Positions 6,244 through 13,820 of a stretch of 62,803 bases of DNA are shown piece by piece; the first letter of the stretch is position 1, and every line of letters starts with the position of its first letter. Source of the stretch: a virus; the IMG/VR virus record IMGVR_UViG_3300030106_006483, positions 1 through 62,803 of that record. The stretch is one strand, 5' to 3'. The translations under genes and the position numbers were made by a program. The notes beneath the pieces are model-generated. The model saw only the letters and a program-made list of their open reading frames with translations. It had not been told where the DNA came from and did not search any database.

Positions 6244-6318
6244 GTATTATTTTTAAGCTTGCCGCTTGATGCTTTGACCAGTAACCGCCCACTACTAGCT
6301 AACGCGGGATTCTGTTAC

Positions 6319-6490
6319 TGATCCCAGATCCACCAGGTGCATGTAAGACATTAAAGATCTGCCTAGTGGATCAGGGATCAGGAGATGAGTATGTAGGTAC
6401 AAATTCATCTCAAGTCCTGATCCCAGACCCTACGTTGCAGTAGTTACTACAAGCTTAGCATACACAGCAGGGTCAGGGATCAGGGGGCAT
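6319..6490. other. Cluster of TGATCCC-based hairpins
   Basis: A 19-base arm at 6319-6337 pairs with 6362-6380 (two mismatches) around a 24-base loop. GATCAGGA (from about 6377) pairs with TCCTGATC near 6414-6421. TGATCCCAGACCCT pairs with AGGGTCAGGGATCA near 6470-6483 (one mismatch). The heptamer TGATCCC or its complement recurs at least four times. It could be a structured RNA, a binding array or a replication origin; the sequence does not decide. Confidence 0.6.
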
Positions 6491-6517
6491 CTAAACAAGT
6501 AGCCCCCAGAATTCTAT

Positions 6518-6763
6518 TTAAAATGGCATATCTTCAGTTATATTTACTTCTTTGCCATTCGTTTTGGTTTCAACTTCATTAGTTAAAATCAAAGCTGGGT
6601 TTTCTTGAGCTTGAGTAATAAAGAACATCACATTTTCATTCTCTTCTAAAAGACTTAAAGCTGACAAATATTGATTTGCCTCCTTAATTGTCTTTGCCCA
6701 TTTGGACACAGAATAATCTTCAGAATATTCTGTTTTATATTTTCGTATTATTAAGTATATCAT
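6518..6763 (-). CDS. Hypothetical protein
   Basis: An 81-residue protein of mixed alpha/beta appearance (MIYLIIRKYKTEYSEDYSVS) with an acidic end (VNITEDMPF). It has its own promoter (6792-6820) and an AGAGG ribosome-binding site. It stands apart from the other leftward genes, behind the hairpin cluster. Function unknown. Confidence 0.65.
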   Translation of the reverse strand: MIYLIIRKYKTEYSEDYSVSKWAKTIKEANQYLSALSLLEENENVMFFITQAQENPALILTNEVETKTNGKEVNITEDMPF

Positions 6764-6791
6764 ATATCCTCTTTCTGTCTAATTAACCCAC

Positions 6792-6820
6792 ATTATATCA
6801 GATTAACCCATAAATAGCAA
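6792..6820 (-). promoter_or_regulatory. Sigma-70 promoter for 6518-6763
   Basis: On the minus strand TTGCTA (6820-6815), 17-base spacer and a perfect TATAAT (6797-6792). Confidence 0.6.
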
Positions 6821-6841
6821 GTACCAAATTGTCGCACCTAC

Positions 6842-6858
6842 TTTAGAATTATTCTAAA
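6842..6858. promoter_or_regulatory. 17-bp palindromic operator-like site, copy 2
   Basis: TTTAGAAT-T-ATTCTAAA, same arms as 5379-5395. It sits 9 bases upstream of the -35 of the strong rightward promoter at 6868 and about 20 bases upstream of the leftward promoter, a good place to control both. Confidence 0.6.
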
Positions 6859-6867
6859 AGAAAGTTA

Positions 6868-6896
6868 TTGACAATTATATTAATATAGTATATTAT
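6868..6896 (+). promoter_or_regulatory. Strong sigma-70 promoter for early-type genes
   Basis: TTGACA (6868-6873), 17-base spacer, TATTAT (6891-6896). The leader then carries a GAGAGGA ribosome-binding site before the ATG at 6933. Confidence 0.75.
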
Positions 6897-6932
6897 CCTA
6901 TATATGCAAATAAAAAAAGAAAGAGAGGACAA

Positions 6933-7910
6933 ATGAGTAGACTACGATTAAATCAAGAGTACAGAAATAAAATCGCAAATCGTATGCGAGTACATCTTGA
7001 ACAAGAAGATACTATTGAAAAACAAAACTATGACAAGTTAAAAGGTGAACAAATTGACTTGAATGACAATGCTTGGAAAATGGCAGAAAAAATAGTTAGA
7101 CGACATTATACCGAAGATGATGTTGCTAAAGCACAATATCTTCAAAACAAGTTTGAAAATGTTGATACTATTGCAAAGGATAGTTGTTTCCATTTTCATT
7201 ATCTTGGAACTAAAGAAACAAGAGATTATGACAACAATGCTAGAGTTGAGGACGCAACAATAGAAAGTCATTTTGATTTTAGATTAAATGGAAGTATTGA
7301 TACTGACAATAATTATTCATCTTCAAGAGATAGTGCTTATGGTTATGCTTTATATCGTGATGAACTAAAAGCACAAGATGATTGCAACCCAGATATTTTG
7401 ATTGAACAAGAGGGCAAAGACAACAACCCACATAAAACAAAATATTGTGATAACAATAATAAATATCTTGGTGATGATGACAAAGGTTATGGCAAACAAT
7501 GGAATGAAAAATATCAATTAGATTTAATTGGTAGAAATTATTGTCGTGATAGGTCTATTGCGTGTACTGAGCAAGAGTATATGTTTTTAATAGATTGGAA
7601 AAAACAAAAATCACAATTTGTTATTGCACATCAAAAATGGATTAAATCTATTTTAGACCAGATGAAAGAAATTAAAGTTGGTTTAAAAGGTTATAAATAT
7701 TTAGACGAGGCGATTGAACTTTCAACAGAACTTGGCTTGAATATTTCTGACGCAGAAATAATCAGAACAAACTCAACTGGCTTAACTATCTACAATCCTA
7801 AAAATCTGGCAGACAGAATAAAAGGAATGAAGAATAAGAGAGTTAAGACCAAAGCAGAAAAAATAGCAGAAAGGTTATTATACGAGCAACAAAAACAAAG
7901 TGTAAATTAA
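6933..7910 (+). CDS. Hypothetical early protein, possibly Nmad5-like
   Basis: A 325-residue hydrophilic protein, first gene behind a strong promoter. Its start (MSRLRLNQEYRNKIANRMRV) and overall layout faintly recall the 'nucleotide modification associated domain 5' phage proteins, but I cannot confirm this. The middle is rich in Asp/Asn (DIDTDNNYSS-like text); the C-terminal part (from about 225) has helices and ends in a basic segment (IKGMKNKRVKTKAEKIAERL). Position and promoter suggest an early takeover or DNA-modification-related role, which is inference. Confidence 0.7.
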   Translation: MSRLRLNQEYRNKIANRMRVHLEQEDTIEKQNYDKLKGEQIDLNDNAWKMAEKIVRRHYTEDDVAKAQYLQNKFENVDTIAKDSCFHFHYLGTKETRDYDNNARVEDATIESHFDFRLNGSIDTDNNYSSSRDSAYGYALYRDELKAQDDCNPDILIEQEGKDNNPHKTKYCDNNNKYLGDDDKGYGKQWNEKYQLDLIGRNYCRDRSIACTEQEYMFLIDWKKQKSQFVIAHQKWIKSILDQMKEIKVGLKGYKYLDEAIELSTELGLNISDAEIIRTNSTGLTIYNPKNLADRIKGMKNKRVKTKAEKIAERLLYEQQKQSVN

Positions 7911-7913
7911 CAC

Positions 7914-7942
7914 TTGACATTAATGGGATTATATGTTATAAT
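7914..7942 (+). promoter_or_regulatory. Consensus sigma-70 promoter
   Basis: TTGACA (7914-7919), 17-base spacer and TATAAT (7937-7942), a perfect match to consensus. It starts 3 bases after the stop of the previous gene and drives 7981 onward. Confidence 0.85.
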
Positions 7943-7950
7943 CCCATTAA
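7920..7950. promoter_or_regulatory. 31-bp perfect palindrome over the promoter
   Basis: Left arm TTAATGGGATTATA (7920-7933), 3-base centre TGT, right arm TATAATCCCATTAA (7937-7950). The palindrome fills the spacer and the -10, so a bound dimer would block RNA polymerase. As RNA it could also form a 14-bp hairpin and act on the upstream transcript, but no U tract follows. Confidence 0.75.
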
Positions 7951-7980
7951 TAATTAAAAAAGAAAGAAAGCGAGGAAAGA

Positions 7981-8214
7981 ATGGCAGACACAACACTATC
8001 AAAAATCCCAGAAAAATTTACTATTACATACTGGGCAAACAAACATAAGAAGTTTATCACTCGACAAGGACAATGGACTAAACCAGATGACATCTTTACT
8101 ACTGGCAAGGCTTTTGTTTCTAACAATGGCAAAGTTTGTTTTATCTATTGGGACTTGGACGCGAATGGCTGGCGAATGGCAACCGAACTAATGACCATTA
8201 AGGCAGTAGTCTAA
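7981..8214 (+). CDS. Hypothetical protein
   Basis: A 77-residue protein beginning MADTTLSKIPEKFTITYWAN with a likely beta-rich middle (KVCFIYWDLDANGWRMATEL). GAGGAAAG precedes the ATG and the gene is under the palindrome-covered promoter. Its stop abuts the next ATG (TAATG). No family recognised. Confidence 0.7.
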   Translation: MADTTLSKIPEKFTITYWANKHKKFITRQGQWTKPDDIFTTGKAFVSNNGKVCFIYWDLDANGWRMATELMTIKAVV

Positions 8215-8396
8215 TGTGGTTTGATCACATAATTAATTACAATATAGTGCTATACATAGGTATAGCACTAATTGTTGGTGGTTTTATTTTATTTTTAGTA
8301 GCAGCTCATTTTGAGAGAGAGGCTGAAATAAAACTTTTTAAACTAAAACAATTAGAGGAGGCTTTTTACAAAGCTAAAGAAAATGAGCGATTATAA
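8214..8396 (+). CDS. Single-pass membrane protein
   Basis: A 60-residue protein with one membrane helix at about 10-32 (NIVLYIGIALIVGGFILFLV) and a charged, helical C-terminal tail. It overlaps both neighbours. A small early membrane protein could alter the host envelope; this is inference. Confidence 0.65.
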   Translation: MWFDHIINYNIVLYIGIALIVGGFILFLVAAHFEREAEIKLFKLKQLEEAFYKAKENERL

Positions 8397-8724
8397 CTGG
8401 TGTCATAATCCCAGTTGCCATACAATCCAAACGCAATCAAGGATTCGAGGAACTGGCGACAATAAAGTTTTAAGAACTAGAAGAATTAAAACTTATGGCA
8501 ACGATTGTATATGGACTTATTTTTGTAATCAATCTTGCTTAATGCAATTCTTAAATAATTTTGCGAGAGAAGTTGCTAACATTAGACCAGTACGAGAACC
8601 CAGTGAAAAACCGATAAAAGTTAGAACAGAAAAATATGAAAATTATAGATATAGGTGGAATGGTAACGAACATACAAGAGAGCCTTATCAAGCGACAAGG
8701 AAAATAATTGAAAATAGTTCTTGA
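8383..8724 (+). CDS. Small zinc-binding protein, TRASH/MYM-like
   Basis: The 113-residue protein carries Cys7-x4-Cys12 (WCHNPSC) and Cys48-x3-Cys52 in YFCNQSCLMQFL. The second is typical of MYM/TRASH-like treble-clef zinc modules. The remainder is basic and Tyr/Arg-rich, suggesting nucleic-acid binding. It sits among early-type genes, and its 3' end contains the next promoter. Confidence 0.65.
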   Translation: MSDYNWCHNPSCHTIQTQSRIRGTGDNKVLRTRRIKTYGNDCIWTYFCNQSCLMQFLNNFAREVANIRPVREPSEKPIKVRTEKYENYRYRWNGNEHTREPYQATRKIIENSS

Positions 8725-8749
8725 CAATGCTTGATCTTTCCTATATAAT
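8721..8749 (+). promoter_or_regulatory. Consensus sigma-70 promoter
   Basis: TTGACA (8721-8726), 17-base spacer, TATAAT (8744-8749). The -10 is followed by CCCA as at 7943, then by a GCGAGGA ribosome-binding site and the ATG at 8772. Confidence 0.85.
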
Positions 8750-8771
8750 CCCAGATATGAAAGCGAGGAAT

Positions 8772-9011
8772 ATGAAAACAGATACAGACAATAGAACAGA
8801 AGAAAGAAGAAACAGATTCAATGGCGAATCTGTTATGCTAACTAAAGAAGAAGCAGACAAACATGACGCGTTGTTTATGCATGAACTAATGGCAACAATA
8901 GAAGATAAGACACTAGGCACAGGTGCGAGCAAGCACTGGCAAGAGATGAGAAATCATCTTGATTGGTTTATGAAGAATAATGCCAAAGCATACATGGTTC
9001 TATTAGATTAA
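8772..9011 (+). CDS. Hypothetical protein
   Basis: A 79-residue hydrophilic, helical protein (MKTDTDNRTEERRNRFNGES). The frame is open upstream to a TTG at 8721, but that codon is the promoter -35, so the ATG at 8772 with GCGAGGA before it is the start. It ends just before a terminator, so it is a one-gene transcript with a very strong promoter. Function unknown. Confidence 0.7.
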   Translation: MKTDTDNRTEERRNRFNGESVMLTKEEADKHDALFMHELMATIEDKTLGTGASKHWQEMRNHLDWFMKNNAKAYMVLLD

Positions 9012-9021
9012 TTCAAACTAT

Positions 9022-9049
9022 TACGAGGCGCTAACGCGCCTCGTATCTT
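9022..9049 (+). terminator. Rho-independent terminator
   Basis: A perfect 10-bp stem TACGAGGCGC/GCGCCTCGTA with a TAAC loop is followed by TCTTT. It ends the early-type transcripts ahead of the virion block. Confidence 0.85.
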
Positions 9050-9095
9050 TCTGCTAGTCGCTTAATACTTATATTATTTATTAATGGCTAGTAAC

Positions 9096-9128
9096 TTGGT
9101 ACCTTTATTATTATCATAGAGGTACCAA
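9096..9128. other. Inverted repeat upstream of large terminase
   Basis: TTGGTACCT (9096-9104) and AGGTACCAA (9120-9128) form a 9-bp stem with a 15-base loop. A second small stem ACCCC/GGGGT lies near 9164-9185. The region 9050-9263 carries no other gene. It may terminate or regulate the long late transcript. Confidence 0.5.
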
Positions 9129-9263
9129 CCTCGATCCTAAAAAAGACAATCTATATTAATGTAAAACCCCCTCTCTCAAAAGGGGTCCCACTGCTTTAGA
9201 CTATGTCGCTTGATTTACATGGTCGTTGGTGGTAAAAACGTTTTGACACCCATAAGAGTACTT

Positions 9264-10754
9264 ATGCCTGATATTAAAAAAATTTTAAAAGAATTAGATA
9301 TAAACAACCTAGAACCTGAGACTCGAAAAGAATTAAAAAAATTAATACTTCAAAAAGACCTCAAACAAAAACATAGTAAAATTCAAAATGATTTTATGCA
9401 TTTTGTAAAACATATGTGGCCTGAGTTTATTGAAGGAGACCATCATAAAATTATTGCAGAAAAATTTAATAATTTAAAAGCTAGAAAGATTAAGAGACTC
9501 ATTGTGAATATGCCCCCAAGGCATACAAAATCTGAGTTTGCATCTTTTCTTCTTCCTGCGTGGATGATTGGTAACAACCCAAAATTAAAAATTATTCAAG
9601 CAACCCACACAGCTGAACTTGCTGTAAGGTTTGGTCGTAAGGCTAAACACTTGATGGATAGTGAAGAGTATAAAGAAGTTTTTCCAACTAGACTTATGGA
9701 AGACAGTAAAGCTGCTGGTCGCTGGGAAACAGCACAAGGCGGCGAGTACTTCGCTGTTGGTGTTGAAGGTGCTGTAACTGGAAGAGGTGCTGATTTGTTA
9801 ATTATTGACGATCCACACTCGGAACAAGATGCTATGAACGATAAAGCATTACTTCGAGCTTATGAATGGTACACATCTGGACCAAGACAACGTCTTCAAC
9901 CTAATGGTGTTATTGTTTTAGTAATGACTAGATGGAACACAAAAGATTTAACAGGACTTTTACAAGCTGCACAAAAAGAACCTAAAGCTGATCAATGGGA
10001 AGTTGTAGAATTTCCAGCTATCTTGCCATCAGGTAAACCTGTGTGGCCAGAGTATTGGGACATAGATCAATTACTATCTGTTAAAGCATCTGTTGCATTA
10101 CCTAAATGGAATTCACAGTATATGCAGAACCCGACTTCTGAAGAAGGAGCTATATTAAAACGGGAGTGGTGGAAAAAATGGCCAGAAGATCAAGGCATTC
10201 CCCACTGTGATCACGTAATTCAAAGTTATGATACGGCTTATTTAAAAAAAGAAACGGCAGACTTTAGTGCCATTACAACTTGGGGTGTTTTTAGGCCCAG
10301 TGAAGATGGTCCGCAGCAATTGATTTTACTTGACGCCGTAAAAGATAGATACGAGTTCCCAGAATTAAGACGCGAGGCACTAAAATTATATAAATATTGG
10401 AAACCTGAGACTGTTTTAATAGAGGCAAAAGCCAGTGGTCTTCCTTTAACTTATGAATTAAGGAATATGGGTATTCCCGTTATCAATTTTACCCCGTCTA
10501 GAGGTAACGATAAACACGCTAGAGTTAACTCAGTGGCCCCTTTATTTCAGTCCGGCCAGGTTTGGGCCCCTACTCATCTTCAATTTGCTCAAGAAGTGGT
10601 AGAAGAGTGCGCAGCATTTCCTTTTGGAGACAATGATGACTTAGTGGATAGCACCACCCAAGCAGTTATGAGGTTTAGACAAGGAGGATTCTTAACCCAT
10701 CCGGAAGATTATAAAGACAAACCCCGTCCACATGTGCTAAAAGAATACTACTGA
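9264..10754 (+). CDS. terL: Terminase large subunit
   Basis: This is the packaging motor ATPase and nuclease. In the 496-residue form the Walker A variant MPPRHTKS lies at 83-90 and Walker B LLIIDDP at 178-184. The C-terminal RNase H-like nuclease has Asp323 (SYDTA), Glu387 (IEAKASG) and Asp458/459 (DNDDLVDSTTQA). The frame is open upstream to TTG 9210 and ATG 9219, but the ATG at 9264 (MPDIKKILKELDI) begins the helix-rich text normal for the family. It is followed at a TGATG overlap by the next gene. Confidence 0.95.
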   Translation: MPDIKKILKELDINNLEPETRKELKKLILQKDLKQKHSKIQNDFMHFVKHMWPEFIEGDHHKIIAEKFNNLKARKIKRLIVNMPPRHTKSEFASFLLPAWMIGNNPKLKIIQATHTAELAVRFGRKAKHLMDSEEYKEVFPTRLMEDSKAAGRWETAQGGEYFAVGVEGAVTGRGADLLIIDDPHSEQDAMNDKALLRAYEWYTSGPRQRLQPNGVIVLVMTRWNTKDLTGLLQAAQKEPKADQWEVVEFPAILPSGKPVWPEYWDIDQLLSVKASVALPKWNSQYMQNPTSEEGAILKREWWKKWPEDQGIPHCDHVIQSYDTAYLKKETADFSAITTWGVFRPSEDGPQQLILLDAVKDRYEFPELRREALKLYKYWKPETVLIEAKASGLPLTYELRNMGIPVINFTPSRGNDKHARVNSVAPLFQSGQVWAPTHLQFAQEVVEECAAFPFGDNDDLVDSTTQAVMRFRQGGFLTHPEDYKDKPRPHVLKEYY

Positions 10755-11737
10755 TGAAAACTTTAATTGACATATATAAAAATTTAGCAAAATTAGGAAT
10801 TAAGCCTAAAGATATTATAGGTATTGGTGGAAATATTAAAAAATTTGGTAAATCTTTGTTTAATCATCCAATTGGGACAGACATGTTAAGATGGATTAGA
10901 CAAAATGATAAGTTACCTAACAAAGTTATAGAGCAAATTAAAATTCATGCGCGAAGTTTAAAAAATGCTAATGATAAAGACCTTGTTATTTTTAATGAAA
11001 ACATAAAAAGAATTATAACTGCTAAAAATCCCCCAAGTGCCGACATAGTCAAGTTGCCAGTTTCTAGAATCAAGCGACCAGAGACAAAAATTGATGAGTC
11101 AGATCTACCACCACCAGGAAGTAGAGGTGAACCAGACGATATTGCAGCACCATTTCAAGATGCTGAGACAACAATTGCAAATATAACGAGTCAAATGTCT
11201 AAAATTAATAGGACTTCAAAAAACTTAGAGAAGGCAATCAAGGAATACGAAAATATTTATAAACCTAAAGGTGCAGAAGTCGATAAATGGATGAAAGCTA
11301 TTGCTGATAAAGAAAAACAAATGAATTTTCAAACTTCTGACGTTAAAAATATTGATGTTGCTAAAATATTGTTCAATGAAACAAATGAATTCGCTGCCGC
11401 TAAGGGAGAAGCAAGACTTATTTTAAATCATCTGGAAAAAGACGGTTTAATTAGCGGAGTTATAGATAAATTAAACAAAGGAGCCGATCCTTTGTTAATG
11501 TTCCAAAATACTTTTGGAAATAAGGCTCTACTTAACCTTCCAAATCAAGGATCGGTGCAATCTGCAGAATATTATGCTAAATTTTTGAAAAATGCTAGAG
11601 ATGCGAAAGGATTAAGAGTGGATGATCCAAATTTTAACAGAGAGACACTTGATTTAAGTAAATTAAATTTAGATGACATAGATATGGTACCTCCTTATGC
11701 ACGAGGTGGTATTGCTGATCATTTTAGGAGCAGATAA
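10754..11737 (+). CDS. Virion-block protein with GGIA tail motif
   Basis: The 327-residue protein is not recognised. It has a helical N-terminus, a proline-rich linker near 105-125 (DESDLPPPGSRGEPDD), a long coiled-coil-like middle and ends YARGGIADHFRSR. That last motif recurs in several other virion-block proteins. It lies between terminase and portal in a chain of one-base stop/start overlaps. Confidence 0.7.
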   Translation: MKTLIDIYKNLAKLGIKPKDIIGIGGNIKKFGKSLFNHPIGTDMLRWIRQNDKLPNKVIEQIKIHARSLKNANDKDLVIFNENIKRIITAKNPPSADIVKLPVSRIKRPETKIDESDLPPPGSRGEPDDIAAPFQDAETTIANITSQMSKINRTSKNLEKAIKEYENIYKPKGAEVDKWMKAIADKEKQMNFQTSDVKNIDVAKILFNETNEFAAAKGEARLILNHLEKDGLISGVIDKLNKGADPLLMFQNTFGNKALLNLPNQGSVQSAEYYAKFLKNARDAKGLRVDDPNFNRETLDLSKLNLDDIDMVPPYARGGIADHFRSR

Positions 11738-13662
11738 TGTATACCAATTGGTTACAAAGAAAATATAAACCAAATTTAAGAGAAAGGTTTGATTTAGCAG
11801 ATGGTGGTCGTTTAGGATTCTATGAAGGATCCTTAGTAAAGAAGGGTCCTAACACTGGAAAGTATAGTGTTAAGTTTCCAACTCATACGACCTTAGACGA
11901 AAAATATAAAGGTACTAAATATGGTACTAAAGCTGAAATTGAAGCGCTAATTAAAGAAAGAGCTGTTGTAGCCAAAAAAGCTTATGAAGTAGGATTAGAA
12001 AAAAGTAATATTAAAAAAAAGAACGTTGCCTCTACTAAATTTAAAAATTTAGTAGATGTAATTTTTGAAACAGAAAAATTTGAAGATTTTAAAACCAAAG
12101 TTCCAGAAAAATCTAAAAAATTTGTACTTCCTTCAGGTAATATAAGAATATCTCCAGGTGGGACTATTCCTGAGCACTATATGACCGAATTTAAGACGGC
12201 TATTGATGCGGGAACAGATTCCAAAGAATTTAAGGCTCTTAAAAAGAAATTAAATCGATCTACAGCTGATCTTTTAAAACTGGCTGAAAATTACGGTGCA
12301 ACAGATATTAAAAAACGATCTACCGCTGCTACACTTTCTTGGCCCGAAGATAGAAAATTAACGGCTGAACAGAAAAAGGAAAAAGCTAAATGGACTAAAG
12401 TACTGCGAACCGAGAGAGAAAAACAGTCTTTAAAATATTTAAGTGAACGAGAACTTAAAATTTTAAAATCTCAAAACAATCAAAAGAAAGTACTTAATTA
12501 TTTTTTTAAAAATAACCCTGAAAAGATTCTTACAAAACAGTTTGAGAAAATTCGACAATTAATGGACGTGCGATTAACTCCTGATGGAGAAATAATTTAT
12601 ACTAAAAGACCGGACAAGTATTATATTGATAAAGCTAAAAAAGGAAACATCTTTAGTATTTTTGATATATCACCAGTTAAAAGTGAAAAAAGAAGTATAC
12701 GATTTCCATATAATATTAATCTGGCTCCTTCACAATTTAATTCCGCTTTTATTAGACAACTTGAATCTTATTATCCTAATTTAGATGGAGCTAAACAAAA
12801 AAGTGTACAAAAGTTTTTAGCAGATCTTGGAATAGTTGTTGAAGTAAATGGACAAAGAATTGGATCTACTGAAAAACTTCCCGCAATTGGAAAAAATGGA
12901 CAGCTAACTAATATTTTAAGAACTTTAAATGCATTAAAGATTCCCAATAAATTAAAAACTATTGCATTAGGTGGTGCGGTTACTGTGACAGCTATGTCAA
13001 GCGCTATGGCTGGTGACAATGAAGTCAGTGAAGAAGATAAAAGTTTTGCAGATGAAATTGCAGGAGGTGCTACAATTATTGGAACGGATCTTGCTATTAA
13101 TAAAGCTCGAGTAAGTAAGTGGGCTTTGGATAAATTTGGTAAAGCTATTGCTCCTTTGGCAATGCCAGGAGTGCAAGGTGTGTATGAAACAGGTAAAGCA
13201 ATAGTAAAGGAAGAATTGCCCGATGCACCGGATTTAAGTAATCCGCTGACTTGGATGACTCCAGCATTTTGGAGTTGGGGAGTTAAACAATGGGGTTTTG
13301 ATAAAACACTAGAAAATTTTGGTAAGTCTTTAAGTCATTTGTCTAAAGGAGACAAAGTACGAGTAATAAGAAATCTGGTGGCCAGAGGATTTATGAAACC
13401 GGAACAATTACTTAAGATACGAAATTTTTCTGTTCCTTGGATAGCTGCTACTACAGTTGGAAAAGTATTTAAGCATGCAGAACCAAATCTTTTACGTGAT
13501 GAAAAAGGAGATCCTTTAGTGGAGCCTGATAAGGCACCTTTCTTATTAAGCGAAATGATTAAGGCTCACGATAAAAAATTCTTACCAGCTGACGTATATG
13601 AAAAAGAACATGGAGATTCTGAGCCCGATCTTCCTGATGTGTTTAAAGAACGGATCGAATGA
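11737..13662 (+). CDS. Large virion-block protein, unknown
   Basis: The 641-residue protein is not recognised. Near its start it has ADGGRLGFYEG (21-31), related to the GGR motif elsewhere, then a compact module (VKKGPNTGKYSVKFPT, YGTKAEIEALIKER) that recalls small DNA-binding or arm domains. The middle is basic and helical. Around 405-425 a hydrophobic glycine/alanine stretch could enter a membrane. Its location between terminase and portal suggests a virion or DNA-delivery protein. Confidence 0.7.
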   Translation: MYTNWLQRKYKPNLRERFDLADGGRLGFYEGSLVKKGPNTGKYSVKFPTHTTLDEKYKGTKYGTKAEIEALIKERAVVAKKAYEVGLEKSNIKKKNVASTKFKNLVDVIFETEKFEDFKTKVPEKSKKFVLPSGNIRISPGGTIPEHYMTEFKTAIDAGTDSKEFKALKKKLNRSTADLLKLAENYGATDIKKRSTAATLSWPEDRKLTAEQKKEKAKWTKVLRTEREKQSLKYLSERELKILKSQNNQKKVLNYFFKNNPEKILTKQFEKIRQLMDVRLTPDGEIIYTKRPDKYYIDKAKKGNIFSIFDISPVKSEKRSIRFPYNINLAPSQFNSAFIRQLESYYPNLDGAKQKSVQKFLADLGIVVEVNGQRIGSTEKLPAIGKNGQLTNILRTLNALKIPNKLKTIALGGAVTVTAMSSAMAGDNEVSEEDKSFADEIAGGATIIGTDLAINKARVSKWALDKFGKAIAPLAMPGVQGVYETGKAIVKEELPDAPDLSNPLTWMTPAFWSWGVKQWGFDKTLENFGKSLSHLSKGDKVRVIRNLVARGFMKPEQLLKIRNFSVPWIAATTVGKVFKHAEPNLLRDEKGDPLVEPDKAPFLLSEMIKAHDKKFLPADVYEKEHGDSEPDLPDVFKERIE

Positions 13663-13820
13663 AAAACCCAACATTAGTTAAAAACATGAAGAATGTTAAA
13701 TGGAAAGCAATTCCTCCTTTAAGAGGACCAGACCCGAAAGGGTTGATTAATAAGCCAAAACAAGATAAACCAGAAAGATTGGAGAAAACAAATGGCAGAT
13801 ATAGACAAATCCTTACCTAA
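13659..13820 (+). CDS. Small conserved-type protein
   Basis: A 53-residue frame starts in an ATGA overlap with the preceding stop and reads MKNPTLVKNMKNVKWKAIPP then LRGPDPKGLINKPK. It overlaps the portal start by 29 bases. The KWKAIPPLRGPDPKGL text resembles short proteins I recall beside portals in marine phages. Function unknown. Confidence 0.6.
   Translation: MKNPTLVKNMKNVKWKAIPPLRGPDPKGLINKPKQDKPERLEKTNGRYRQILT

Larger units (their letters stand above)
6194..6517. other. 324-bp gene-free region
   Basis: It holds the promoter of the STRSNIAI gene, a short AAGCTTG-type remnant at 6255-6275 (AAGCTTGCCGCTTGATGCTT) and then, from 6319, a series of inverted repeats built on TGATCCC. No open frame with protein-like text and no tRNA was seen. 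Confidence 0.7.

Noticed and set aside
8721-8771. Alternative TTG start of the 8772 gene
   Set aside because: The TTG is the promoter -35 (TTGACA); transcription starts downstream, and a good ribosome-binding site precedes ATG 8772.
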